Counted from the stretch's first letter, positions 1 to 7,993 are shown. The stretch is 64,000 nt of DNA from Hymenobacter aerilatus (GCF_022921095.1 NZ_CP095053.1:2398501-2462500); one strand, 5' to 3'. Notes: a model not told the origin generated them from the letters alone. Made by a program: numbers and translations.

Positions 1-1
1 A

Positions 2-1324
2 AGCATCAAGGTAGAGGAATTACAGAAGGGAAAGATAGTAGGTGAAAAGGCAATTGCCCTGAATGAGTTGGTAGCTAAGATTGGGAGTGACCTTCAGAAA
101 GCCCATGATATCATCCTGAAGCGTGGTGATGAGATAACCAGCACCAGTATCAGAGAAGAGTACGAACGTATCACCAGTGACCGTAGAATGGCTGAATTAC
201 TAGCCAAACCAGATGAGTACGCTAAGAACCAAAGAATCAATCAAGGCACTAAAGCTATCAGCAAACTTGAAAAAGAGATAAGCGAAAGAAAAGAGGCTAT
301 AGCACTTCACGAACGTAGGCTAGCTGAACTAACTGGTAACATCACCAGAAGTGATAAATCACAACTGTTGGTATCCTACATTGAAAAGTACTTAGAGGAA
401 AAGAAAAACAACCATAAGAACAATACTAGGAACAGTTATTACGCTATCATCAAGATATTGAATGGGTACAATAAGAAGCTAAAAATTACTGATGTAGATA
501 GACGTGTAATGTATGAAATTGAAGATTACATGATTAAGCTACAACACTCTAATAGCACCATAGAAAACTATACTAGTAAGACGAAAGGTATTCTTAACTA
601 TTATGGAATTGAACTAGGTTTATCCCAATCTTATAAACAATACAAGTTCAAATTACCTCTTTATCAGAATGAGGTTCTGTACTTCAGTCCCCAACAATTA
701 GTAGACTTTTGGAATCATAAGAAAGAAGCTAAAATTTATGACAAAATCCCAGGTAGAGTTGTGCAGAAAAATTGGCAACGTATTAAAGATATTATGATGT
801 TCATGTGTGGCACATCACTGAGATTCATTGATTGTTTTGAAGACTTCAGAGACACTATCCAAACCACAAATGGTGCAGAGGGTAAGAAGACTGAAAAGAT
901 AGTGCTGAGGCCCAGCAAAACGACTAAATATGATGTTGAAATACAGATACCTTTAACCCCTTTGGTTAAGTCTATCTTAGTGAGGAATGATTATAAGTTT
1001 AAGAAAATTGAAGACTATTATTTCAGGGACTTACTACGTGAATTCTGTGAAGATATACCATCCTTCCAACATGTAGTAAACAGGCATTACTACATAGGAC
1101 AAACTAAGCATACTGATAAGAATAAGTACTTTAAAGAAATAGGGGCACATACAGGCCGTAGAACCTTTATCAACTTCGCTTTTCAGTCAGGTTGGACTAT
1201 CCCAGAAATTTCAGGTTGTACGGGACACTTGGAAGTTAATACATTGATGCTATATGCAAGCAAGGTGAAGCAAACACAAACTAACCCCATGCAGCTATTC
1301 CACACACTTGATGATAACTTTTAG
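2..1324 (+). CDS. Tyrosine recombinase/integrase (5' end outside window)
   Basis: Site-specific recombinase that would integrate or excise the island. The reading frame is open from base 2 with no stop, so the start lies upstream of the window; a TTG at 68 is only an internal candidate. 440 residues are visible. An N-terminal coiled-coil-like lysine/glutamate-rich stretch (about 240-340 nt) precedes a SAM-like core-binding domain (about 350-650) and a C-terminal catalytic domain. Catalytic residues are recognisable: Arg in SLRFID (codon at 821), HTGRR (His at 1148, Arg at 1157), GH (His at 1226) and the nucleophile Tyr in LMLYAS (codon at 1253). The pattern resembles Bacteroidota integrases of mobilizable elements. 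The set looks complete, so the enzyme may be active. Confidence 0.9.
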   Translation, partial: SIKVEELQKGKIVGEKAIALNELVAKIGSDLQKAHDIILKRGDEITSTSIREEYERITSDRRMAELLAKPDEYAKNQRINQGTKAISKLEKEISERKEAIALHERRLAELTGNITRSDKSQLLVSYIEKYLEEKKNNHKNNTRNSYYAIIKILNGYNKKLKITDVDRRVMYEIEDYMIKLQHSNSTIENYTSKTKGILNYYGIELGLSQSYKQYKFKLPLYQNEVLYFSPQQLVDFWNHKKEAKIYDKIPGRVVQKNWQRIKDIMMFMCGTSLRFIDCFEDFRDTIQTTNGAEGKKTEKIVLRPSKTTKYDVEIQIPLTPLVKSILVRNDYKFKKIEDYYFRDLLREFCEDIPSFQHVVNRHYYIGQTKHTDKNKYFKEIGAHTGRRTFINFAFQSGWTIPEISGCTGHLEVNTLMLYASKVKQTQTNPMQLFHTLDDNF

Positions 1325-1483
1325 TCGGTTTTATCATTTCGCTTAAAACGCTTATACTAAGTTCAACGATTGTTATTCTTTACTTATTATCTCTATATAC
1401 ACTCTACACTACTATATTATCTACTCTATACTTACTACTGTATAGGTAGTACTAGTATCTCTATATGTTCTGGTATGTTCTCT

Positions 1484-1504
1484 TCTCTTACTCTGGTACA
1501 CTTG
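1484..1504 (+). repeat. 21-bp direct repeat, copy 1 (copy 2 at 2505-2525)
   Basis: A 21-bp stretch containing CTTACTCTGGTACACTTG is identical at 1484-1504 (noncoding) and 2505-2525 (inside the polymerase gene). Upstream of both copies there is looser similarity in CTACTATAT and TATTATCTACT words, so a longer decayed duplication is possible. Confidence 0.7.
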
Positions 1505-1575
1505 CAAAAATATTGATTATAACATACATATAGTCAACACTTTAGAACGGTAAAAACATAAATAATTATTACACA

Positions 1576-1600
1576 CCCCAATCAAAAGTTGGGGTTTTTT
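1576..1600 (+). terminator. Rho-independent terminator after integrase
   Basis: The stem CCCCAA (1576-1581) pairs with TTGGGG (1589-1594) around a 7-nt loop and is followed by TTTTTT. It lies 250 bp after the integrase stop and closes its transcript. Confidence 0.75.
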
Positions 1601-1607
1601 CATGTTC

Positions 1608-1819
1608 TACCCTTTCGCTGAAGCATGAAGTGAGGGTATGTTTGTTCACTTAGATATAAAATATTTTCGGGTAAAAGTGGATTTCATACACTACCCGACT
1701 ATTTAGATAAGTAAGCAGCCTGATAAGCTTTCCCCATTGGGTGAAACAGGCAGGGGAAAGGGTAAGTGTTGTTCGTGCTTACCCTTTCATACCACCCCTA
1801 CGAACAGTCAGAGTGGTAT
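1608..1819 (+). ncRNA. Candidate structured RNA or origin: serial hairpins plus possible pseudoknot
   Basis: Consecutive inverted repeats: TACCCT 1608-1613 with AGGGTA 1633-1638; TCGGGTA 1667-1673 with TACCCGA 1692-1698; GCCTG 1718-1722 with CAGGC 1747-1751; CTTTCCCC 1728-1735 with GGGGAAAG 1753-1760; GAAAGGGTAAG 1756-1766 with CTTACCCTTTC 1778-1788; ATACCAC 1789-1795 with GTGGTAT 1813-1819. The third and fourth pairs interleave as in an H-type pseudoknot. The fourth and fifth share bases 1756-1760, so they compete as alternative folds. The run ends 37 bp before the polymerase ATG, so it could be a leader RNA, a replication-control RNA, or an origin with hairpins. Type and strand are inference. 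Confidence 0.45.
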
Positions 1820-1856
1820 CTGAATATAACTAAAATTAGAAGATAACGAACAAACA

Positions 1857-3422
1857 ATGATTCAACATCAATTCTCTATCCCTTCGAAGATAGATATCAA
1901 TAAACTACTACGGGATAACATCACCTTCCCTAACCTTGCTGCTGATAAGGCAGAAAACAAGCTACAGCGTTACATAAACGACCATCAAGACAAATACGCC
2001 TACTTCATCTCAAAGATTGTAGAAACACGTGTTTTCAATCGTAGCATCAAAAATGATGATTACGTATGCCTGAATTGGGAGAAATTGAGAGACTTCTTAG
2101 GTAAGAGATATGCAGATGAAGTACGGGCTAACCTACTTCAATGGAATATTATACAGTGTGATAATCACTTCATCAGAGGCACTAAAAGTTTCGGGTATAG
2201 GATTCACCCCAGCTACGTTTCAAAGTCTATTCTACGTGATATTTTCAAGGTAGAAGTGATGGGTAAAAAGCTAGATGCCCAACACAAAGAATATGTAAAG
2301 AAGTACACTAGAAATACTACATACTCTAATCTAAAGAAGTTATGTATAGATGTTGATAAAGCTATTACTTATGTAGATACTAAGCTAGATACTACTATAT
2401 CGTTTCTGTATGATAACATAGATGTATTATCTACTACTACTGTAGAGGATAAGATGTACAGTAAGGTATGTAAAGATATCTCTCTTCTTTCCCATCCTAC
2501 CTACTCTCTTACTCTGGTACACTTGTTAAAAAGCAAGCTACAACGCAATGATAATAAAGGACTTACAGCGTTTGATATCCTCATAGAATCTGCATACAAT
2601 CAGTATGATACAGATGTAATGTCAATCAGCAAGATTAAAAACAAGCAATTCTTTCTAGAACAACCAGACACAGAAAGTAGAATCTATACGAATCTAACCA
2701 GCCTATCTACGGACCTACGTCAATTCCTCTATCACCATAGTTCAACTGAGAAGTTAGTGAACTTGGATATCCGTAATAGTCAGCCCTTCATTTTTGCAGC
2801 TATCCTAAAAGACTATTACAAGGCTTCTACGGTATTACCAGAAGATGTACAGGAATATATCAACCTGTGTGCTGTTGGGACTATCTACGAAGAGATAATG
2901 AATCGATTACAGGTAGAGGAAACACAAAGAAGAACATTCAAAATAAAGTTCTTCGCTAATCTATTCTTCTGCAAAAATCAACATAGTGAGAATAGCAAAG
3001 CTGGCAAACTCTTCATGCAAGATTTCCCCAATGTGTACCGGGTTATTCATGAAAACAAAGCAGTAAACTATAAGTATCTAGCAATCCTCATGCAGAGAAA
3101 GGAAGCTAGCATTATCCTTAAAACCATCTCTAAGAAACTTCAGAAACAAGGTATCTACCATAATACCATCCATGATAGTGTAATAGTACTTGAAAGTGAT
3201 GTTGAGACTGTGAAGAATCTGATGTTAGAAGCCTTTACGGATGCTATCGGTGTTGCACCCTCAATAAAAGCTGAAGTACTCGCAGAAGAGAAATTTGAAG
3301 CATCTATAGCCCCTATTGAAATGGGGTTACTATCTATCAACTACAATGATTTTGATGATATCCTTTCGATTTATTTACTATCTGATGAATACTGCTATGA
3401 AGAACTACTTTTAGCCTCTTAA
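1857..3422 (+). CDS. TV-Pol-like superfamily-A polymerase (putative primase-polymerase)
   Basis: 521 aa from ATG 1857. The N-terminal half has a winged-helix-like stretch (about residues 70-120, ending GYRIHPSY). The C-terminal half carries three motifs in the order and spacing of the family-A polymerase palm: motif A LDIRNSQP with Asp304 and NSQP 307-310; motif B RRTFKIKFF with Arg358/359, Lys362 and Lys364; motif C IHDS with His439-Asp440. These match the TV-Pol family (transposon and viral polymerases related to DNA polymerase I and T7 RNA polymerase), which has been proposed to have primase and DNA polymerase activity. The place next to an integrase suits a replication protein of the element. 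There is no helicase or exonuclease domain. The family call is from motif recognition; activity is inferred. Confidence 0.65.
   Translation: MIQHQFSIPSKIDINKLLRDNITFPNLAADKAENKLQRYINDHQDKYAYFISKIVETRVFNRSIKNDDYVCLNWEKLRDFLGKRYADEVRANLLQWNIIQCDNHFIRGTKSFGYRIHPSYVSKSILRDIFKVEVMGKKLDAQHKEYVKKYTRNTTYSNLKKLCIDVDKAITYVDTKLDTTISFLYDNIDVLSTTTVEDKMYSKVCKDISLLSHPTYSLTLVHLLKSKLQRNDNKGLTAFDILIESAYNQYDTDVMSISKIKNKQFFLEQPDTESRIYTNLTSLSTDLRQFLYHHSSTEKLVNLDIRNSQPFIFAAILKDYYKASTVLPEDVQEYINLCAVGTIYEEIMNRLQVEETQRRTFKIKFFANLFFCKNQHSENSKAGKLFMQDFPNVYRVIHENKAVNYKYLAILMQRKEASIILKTISKKLQKQGIYHNTIHDSVIVLESDVETVKNLMLEAFTDAIGVAPSIKAEVLAEEKFEASIAPIEMGLLSINYNDFDDILSIYLLSDEYCYEELLLAS
2505..2525 (+). repeat. 21-bp direct repeat, copy 2 (inside polymerase gene)
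   Basis: Identical to 1484-1504. It lies in frame inside the polymerase gene, in the region between the N-terminal part and the palm motifs. Confidence 0.7.
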
Positions 3423-3488
3423 CTATACTGATATACAATTACTTATAACATCTTATTACACTATACCCTAATTCAATACCGACGATAT

Positions 3489-3580
3489 AACTAAATACTT
3501 AGTTAAAGGAACCCCATACAGCCACTATAGGGGGACATAATAGAGTGACTTCTAAAGTAATGCGTCTATAGTGCAGAAGT
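3489..3580 (+). ncRNA. Candidate pseudoknotted RNA downstream of polymerase gene
   Basis: In the 228-bp gap after the polymerase: hairpin AACTAA 3489-3494 / TTAGTT 3499-3504 with a 4-nt loop; then CACTATAG 3523-3530 pairs with CTATAGTG 3566-3573, while ACTTCT 3548-3553, inside that loop, pairs with AGAAGT 3575-3580 outside it. This 1-2-1'-2' order is an H-type pseudoknot layout. It could be a 3' UTR element, an antisense or regulatory RNA, or the 5' leader of the small gene starting at 3651. Confidence 0.4.
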
Positions 3581-3650
3581 TGAGAGAAACCCAGATAGTA
3601 ATTATGTCTAAAGGCCCAATAGAGAGTATTTAAGAATATAGAAACAAAAT

Positions 3651-3890
3651 ATGAAAAACCTACCTACACACGGCACTACTATTAACTACACCTCTACTAC
3701 AGGTGAACAAATCCTAGCAGCAATCAAAGCAACGCCTAAAGTGGGTGAAGCGCCTACTACAGATGATATCCTGAAGCAATTGAGAAGCAACACAGATAGT
3801 ATCCAACAGCTAACAGAGAAGATACACCAGCTACTACGCTACCTCTCTACACCAAGCACACCAGATAGTAAGGCAGTGTACCATGATTAA
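3651..3890 (+). CDS. Hypothetical small protein (79 aa)
   Basis: 79 aa from ATG 3651, not recognised. The N-terminal third is rich in Thr. Residues about 37-68 look like one amphipathic helix or short coiled coil (DDILKQLRSNTDSIQQLTEK). There is no signal peptide or membrane segment. It stands alone between the candidate structured RNA and a strong terminator at 3896, so it is probably expressed as a single gene. It could be a small accessory or regulatory protein of the element; function cannot be assigned. Confidence 0.6.
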   Translation: MKNLPTHGTTINYTSTTGEQILAAIKATPKVGEAPTTDDILKQLRSNTDSIQQLTEKIHQLLRYLSTPSTPDSKAVYHD

Positions 3891-3895
3891 GATAG

Positions 3896-3916
3896 GCCCC
3901 TACCCAGGGGCTTTTT
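3896..3916 (+). terminator. Rho-independent terminator
   Basis: Stem GCCCCT (3896-3901) / AGGGGC (3906-3911), loop ACCC, then TTTTT. It lies 6 bp after the stop of the 79-aa gene. Confidence 0.85.
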
Positions 3917-4110
3917 CTTTTGGGTGCTACTTGCAAAAGTCAGATAGAGTGCTTTGAAGTCAGTTTGTCATGTCCCCTACCCTAGTGGCAAATCTTGGAA
4001 AAGTTGATTAACATAATATTGGTTATACGGCCACTCATGGAAGAGTACAAACAAGAGTGAAATCAAAGCAACCACTGTAACTACCATAGCTGCCAACCTG
4101 ACAGAAACCG

Positions 4111-4152
4111 ATACTTACAAATTATGTAAGTATAATTTCGATTTATGTAAGT
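4111..4152 (+). promoter_or_regulatory. Likely higBA operator (inverted repeat plus third half-site)
   Basis: ATACTTACA (4111-4119) and TGTAAGTAT (4125-4133) form a 9-bp-arm inverted repeat with a 5-bp spacer; a third TGTAAGT half-site follows at 4146-4152. It sits just upstream of the toxin gene, where HigA-type antitoxins usually bind to repress their own operon. The rest of the 313-bp gap 3891-4203 shows only the terminator at 3896. Confidence 0.6.
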
Positions 4153-4203
4153 TATTAGCTATCTTTATTGTATCAACTCTCTGTTTCCTTTCACCCTGCA
4201 TCT

Positions 4204-4506
4204 ATGCGTACCATTAGCAGAAGCATCATCAATGCCTTCATTGCCCGATACCCTGAATCAGCAGAAGTTTTACGTACATGGTACGCTATCGTAGATGCTG
4301 CTGATTGGTCAACGTTTCAGGATATGAAGGATACCTTCAATACTGTAGACTTGATTGGCGACAATCATTATGTGTTCAACGTTGGGGGTAATAAGTATCG
4401 GATAATAGCCTTGATTTTCCTCCCTAGCAGACGTGTATACCTACGGGCTATACTCACTCATAAGGAATATGACAAACTCTCTAGAAAGCAGATTTTAGAG
4501 ATGTAA
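4204..4506 (+). CDS. higB: HigB-type toxin (RelE/ParE superfamily mRNA interferase)
   Basis: 100 aa from ATG 4204. The frame extends up to a TTG at 4168, but 100 aa fits the family and begins MRTISR as HigB_toxin proteins often do. Family hallmarks are the hydrophobic helix with Trp26-Tyr27, DWSTFQD (about 35-41), VFNVGGNKYR (57-66) and THKEYD (85-90). Known members are ribosome-dependent mRNA endonucleases. The antitoxin gene follows 42 bp downstream; toxin-first order is typical for higBA. It probably stabilises the mobile island. Confidence 0.85.
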   Translation: MRTISRSIINAFIARYPESAEVLRTWYAIVDAADWSTFQDMKDTFNTVDLIGDNHYVFNVGGNKYRIIALIFLPSRRVYLRAILTHKEYDKLSRKQILEM

Positions 4507-4548
4507 TAGCATAACATTCAGTCAGTTCACATCTTAACTCTCAACATC

Positions 4549-5013
4549 ATGGAAGCCGCACTTTCCTACAACATCACGAATGACACTGAACATCGACAAG
4601 CTATTGCCCAGATGATAGCTTTAGAAAAGGATAATGAAAATGGAAAGAATGAAGATAGAATAAATGAAATTGGAGATGCAGTAGTAAAATATGAAGAGTC
4701 ACAAGGGCATACACCAGAACCGCCCCGAACATTACAAGGCATATTAGAAGTAGAAATGTATAAGCGTAGGATGAATCAACGTGCTTTAGCAAAGGCACTT
4801 GAAATCACAGAAACACGCCTAAGTGAGTTCATGAGAGGAAAGAGAGAATTGAATATTGATTTAGCTAAGAAGATACATGTGATTCTAGGTATAGACGGTA
4901 ACATAATCTTAGAACTCACTACTAATGCAGAACTCTTAGAAAAGAACGTGAAGGGTATGCAACTAACTCAACCTTCACATTCAGAGTGGGATTACCTACG
5001 CAAACCATTATAA
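4549..5013 (+). CDS. higA: HigA-type antitoxin, HTH (XRE) protein
   Basis: 154 aa from ATG 4549. The first 60 residues are acidic and probably bind or shield the toxin; a helix-turn-helix at about 76-113 (RALAKALEITETRLSEFMRG) is the DNA-binding part. The length and the motif just ahead of the HTH (LQGILEVEMYKRRMNQ) fit the longer HigA group paired with HigB_toxin proteins. It is expected to neutralise HigB and repress the operon through the inverted repeat at 4111-4152. A perfect hairpin terminator follows directly. Confidence 0.85.
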   Translation: MEAALSYNITNDTEHRQAIAQMIALEKDNENGKNEDRINEIGDAVVKYEESQGHTPEPPRTLQGILEVEMYKRRMNQRALAKALEITETRLSEFMRGKRELNIDLAKKIHVILGIDGNIILELTTNAELLEKNVKGMQLTQPSHSEWDYLRKPL

Positions 5014-5016
5014 AAG

Positions 5017-5040
5017 AAAAGCCCCTATCAAGGGGCTTTT
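5017..5040. terminator. Bidirectional terminator after higBA
   Basis: AAAAGCCCCT (5017-5026), loop ATCA, AGGGGCTTTT (5031-5040). It is a perfect 10-bp stem with A and T tails, one of a family of similar GCCCCT hairpins in the island. Confidence 0.9.
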
Positions 5041-5069
5041 CCATATACCTACACTTCAGTTACTCCATC

Positions 5070-5366
5070 ATGCCTACGTACCAGTACAGTAATAATGAGT
5101 ATCACTATCTAAGTGATATACCTGATGCTTTTAATTACACCTTTCATGATGGTGTAGAAGAGACTTACAGTACCCTTGAAGATGTCTTTACTAGAGTGCA
5201 GCAAGATTCAAGTATGCTAGGAAGCAAAGGATATCAGGTACTCGATATAGAGAGGATTGAAACAGTGAAGAAGCATCTTGAGAACAAAGGTTACTATCAG
5301 CTACCCAGTATCATCCGAAAAGGCATTTTCTACAGATTAACAATCAGACTTACCAAAACAGAATAG
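5070..5366 (+). CDS. Hypothetical protein (98 aa)
   Basis: 98 aa from ATG 5070; the longer open frame back to 4986 is rejected because it runs through the terminator. The product is rich in Tyr (MPTYQYSNNEYHYLSDIP at the start) and predicted soluble, with a long helix around residues 55-75 and a beta-like end (IFYRLTIRLT). Not recognised. It starts only 30 bp after the terminator at 5017-5040, leaving little room for its own promoter, and is convergent with the next gene with no gap. Confidence 0.55.
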   Translation: MPTYQYSNNEYHYLSDIPDAFNYTFHDGVEETYSTLEDVFTRVQQDSSMLGSKGYQVLDIERIETVKKHLENKGYYQLPSIIRKGIFYRLTIRLTKTE

Positions 5367-5750
5367 CTAGACTTCTCTACTCGCTGCATCATAGAGTTTC
5401 TTCAGCCTCTCTTTTAGCTTCAGTGTGTCTCCATGTCTCATGAATTCATAGTTACCACGTGAGAAGATAAACCCTGGGTTCAGCAATAGGGCTACAGCTA
5501 ATCCCTCAAGATTTATTTGTCTATCACCTGTTAATGTATCATAGTGTTCAAATGCTATTCCCAGTGTCTCTAAGTTGTATATAGCACCAAAGGTGAAGGG
5601 CTGTAAGTCCGTATTGGCCTTGCTTTTCCAAGATGCTGCATACTCAGTTACGATGTGGTGCAAATGTTTTAAACGTTTGTACTCTTCATCCGAGAAGATT
5701 ACCGTCAGTATAAGGTAATTATACTGTTCACATAGTTTTTCTACGTCCAT
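5367..5750 (-). CDS. Hypothetical protein (127 aa)
   Basis: 127 aa from ATG 5750, read on the minus strand, ending base-to-base against the preceding convergent gene. Predicted soluble, mostly helical at both ends (FSDEEYKRLKHLHHIVTEY; LKLKERLKKLYDAA). No family recognised. It shares a 125-bp divergent promoter region with the membrane protein at 5876, so the two may be co-regulated. Confidence 0.6.
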   Translation of the reverse strand: MDVEKLCEQYNYLILTVIFSDEEYKRLKHLHHIVTEYAASWKSKANTDLQPFTFGAIYNLETLGIAFEHYDTLTGDRQINLEGLAVALLLNPGFIFSRGNYEFMRHGDTLKLKERLKKLYDAASREV

Positions 5751-5875
5751 AATATTATAGTTATCCCGAATAGTGACAGGACTATGTTACAAACGTATAT
5801 CATAAAATAAAGATATGCTATACTTGTGATACTGAATTTTTATTTTCGTTGCTTTAAATGAAATCAATAATCTAA

Positions 5876-6664
5876 ATGGAACAGATAAAGAATAACCTAC
5901 CCTTAATCTCTGCTGCCTTATTACCTATTGCACTCCTAAGGTTGATAATGTACTATTATTACTTTGGTATAGATATATCTAGCTACATTGAATTTACAGA
6001 AGCATTAACACTATCAGCACCAGCTTTTTTTCTGGGGGCATTGTTCATCAGTATCATGCTAATAATATTTCAATTAGAAAGTAGAACGAACCGCAATAGT
6101 GAAATTTTGAAAAGATTACAATTGAAGCTTAACGCAATAGGTTATAAGAAAAGATTGAAAAAATACTACCTAAATAAAGAAGCTATTGTCACATGTTTCA
6201 TATATCCCTTAATGTTTTTTGCACTATATTTTATTATAAAACATTTCAAAGCCCCCATAATGCTAGCAAAAATATCTCTTCTATTCGGAATATACATGTT
6301 GTTATTGGCCCATTACCCAAAATTAGCGTACGAATTACGTTTAGGACATTTAAGAAGAAAGAAAGAAGTATTACCACAAAAAAATAGAATGCTGATTGAT
6401 GCTATAGCTTTAGCAGTCATATTCATAGGTACAGTAGCTATTTTAGAAGCTATATATACTGAATATGCATCTTATCCCAAAGAAGCCACTTATGTCACTG
6501 AAGATGAAACCATAAAAAGTAATGATGACTACCGTTTTATAGGAAAAACTAAGAACTATCTATTCTACTATAACAGCAAAACAGATTCATATGATGTATA
6601 CCACTTTGATGATTTCAATAAGCTGACAATAAGTACAGGCAGATACTATCAAAAAACATATTAG
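5876..6664 (+). CDS. Predicted membrane protein (262 aa)
   Basis: 262 aa. About five hydrophobic segments (roughly residues 8-28, 45-66, 105-122, 128-146, 173-194) with a basic Lys/Arg/Asn-rich loop between segments 2 and 3, then a hydrophilic C-terminal domain (about 197-262) rich in Tyr and Asp (YNSKTDSYDVYHFDDF). No family recognised. Membrane genes beside toxin-like or HEPN genes in islands are sometimes defence effectors, but nothing specific shows that here. Confidence 0.65.
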   Translation: MEQIKNNLPLISAALLPIALLRLIMYYYYFGIDISSYIEFTEALTLSAPAFFLGALFISIMLIIFQLESRTNRNSEILKRLQLKLNAIGYKKRLKKYYLNKEAIVTCFIYPLMFFALYFIIKHFKAPIMLAKISLLFGIYMLLLAHYPKLAYELRLGHLRRKKEVLPQKNRMLIDAIALAVIFIGTVAILEAIYTEYASYPKEATYVTEDETIKSNDDYRFIGKTKNYLFYYNSKTDSYDVYHFDDFNKLTISTGRYYQKTY

Positions 6665-6708
6665 AAACAGCCTAACAACATGAAAGACCTTTGATTTATA
6701 ATTTTATA

Positions 6709-7935
6709 TTAATTGGCTTTACCCGAATCCTTAGAATAAAATAATTCTGAGTCATAATCAAATGTGGGTAGATATGTAACATCGGGCTTCCCACGTAAAA
6801 TATTTCCTCCGTTAACTGCAATTGCGCTAATCGCATTACAAACACTGTAAAAGCACCCTCTCGCTTCTATTTGCTGAACATCATACTTTTCAAGATGGAT
6901 AACTTTATTGCGCACCTTGATTGCTTTATTCAATAAATCAGCGTATTCTCTTGAATCTTGAAAGGCATACCCAGTAGCATCTTCTACTAGAATAGCAGCT
7001 ATATCAGTTATAAACATAGGGTTTCCATTAACCTTAAATTTATTCTTTATAGCATTTTTTGACAATCCTTTTTCTGTATATATCTTATGAAGATAGGGCC
7101 GTATCCACGACTCAAATAGAATCAAAGAATCAGCTACAGCCATACGCCAATCATGAGTAGTTATTTTATACCATACGTCTTGATATATCCTTATATATGT
7201 TGCAAACTCATGATTATCCAATAATCCATTTCTTAAGAATAGTTCAGTCTGGTAATCATGTGTGTCTTCAAATGATACTGGCGTACCATAATGCTTTAGT
7301 ACTTGAGTAATCAAAGAATTATCGTTTTCATCAACGTCTAGAAATTGATATTTACCAATACCGTATGTAGTTAGCTGAGGTATGTAATGCTTTTCGTTTA
7401 TTATCTTATATATTACTAAAAATTTATTCAATGCTTCCATAGCACCATCAACTAATATATCTGTATTATTACCTTCATTATCATCATCACTGTTTAGAGG
7501 AAGAGAAGTGTATATGTCATCAAACTCAACATACACAGTGGTAAAACTTAATGCTTTACTGACACTACCGTAAAACTCATGATGAAGTTTTAAGGGCAAT
7601 TCAGGATTATTTCTTCGTAGAAAACCTATTTTAACAATTCCTATTGACGTTACCACACTATAAGGTTCAATAAATTCAGTAGGAATGTACACTGGTGATT
7701 CCTGCACATGAACTGATGTTGGTGTATATGCAGACTTAACAGTTATGTCGTTGCCTTGCTTAAATTGCTTATCCCATTCCTGTAAATCATGGTCATTCAC
7801 GCTATCCTTCACCATCACAACGAATGGTAAATCGAAACGCAATAGCCTATTTACCACTTTACCGTATACTCTACCTGGTGTCGTTTTTACATCTACTACC
7901 TTATGATACTTTTGATTGTATGATGGTTGTTTCAT
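6709..7935 (-). CDS. HEPN-motif protein, candidate RNase/defence protein (408 aa)
   Basis: 408 aa from ATG 7935. The N-terminal ~270 residues are unrecognised (mixed alpha/beta with an acidic stretch at about 149-160). The C-terminal ~140 residues are helical and carry RNKVIH (Arg342-Asn343 to His347), which fits the R-X4-6-H signature of HEPN RNases, preceded by helices such as LILFESWIRPYLHKIY and YADLLNKAIKV. HEPN domains with this motif cut RNA in abortive-infection and toxin systems. The N-terminal domain might be a sensor. No MNT-type partner is adjacent, so it may act alone. The HEPN assignment is from motif and helix pattern only. Confidence 0.55.
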   Translation of the reverse strand: MKQPSYNQKYHKVVDVKTTPGRVYGKVVNRLLRFDLPFVVMVKDSVNDHDLQEWDKQFKQGNDITVKSAYTPTSVHVQESPVYIPTEFIEPYSVVTSIGIVKIGFLRRNNPELPLKLHHEFYGSVSKALSFTTVYVEFDDIYTSLPLNSDDDNEGNNTDILVDGAMEALNKFLVIYKIINEKHYIPQLTTYGIGKYQFLDVDENDNSLITQVLKHYGTPVSFEDTHDYQTELFLRNGLLDNHEFATYIRIYQDVWYKITTHDWRMAVADSLILFESWIRPYLHKIYTEKGLSKNAIKNKFKVNGNPMFITDIAAILVEDATGYAFQDSREYADLLNKAIKVRNKVIHLEKYDVQQIEARGCFYSVCNAISAIAVNGGNILRGKPDVTYLPTFDYDSELFYSKDSGKAN

Positions 7936-7993
7936 GCTGCCTTTGAATATCTAGAAGTGAATAGTACACTAAGTTAATGAGTCTTTACACATC

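Larger units (their letters stand above)
1325..1856. other. Structured noncoding region between integrase and polymerase
   Basis: 532 bp without a credible gene. The first part (1380-1505) is a pyrimidine-rich, low-complexity tract containing one copy of a 21-bp direct repeat (1484-1504) whose other copy lies inside the polymerase gene (2505-2525). A terminator follows at 1576-1600. From 1608 to 1819 the sequence is a chain of inverted repeats (described separately). It may hold a replication origin, a structured leader RNA or both. Confidence 0.6.
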
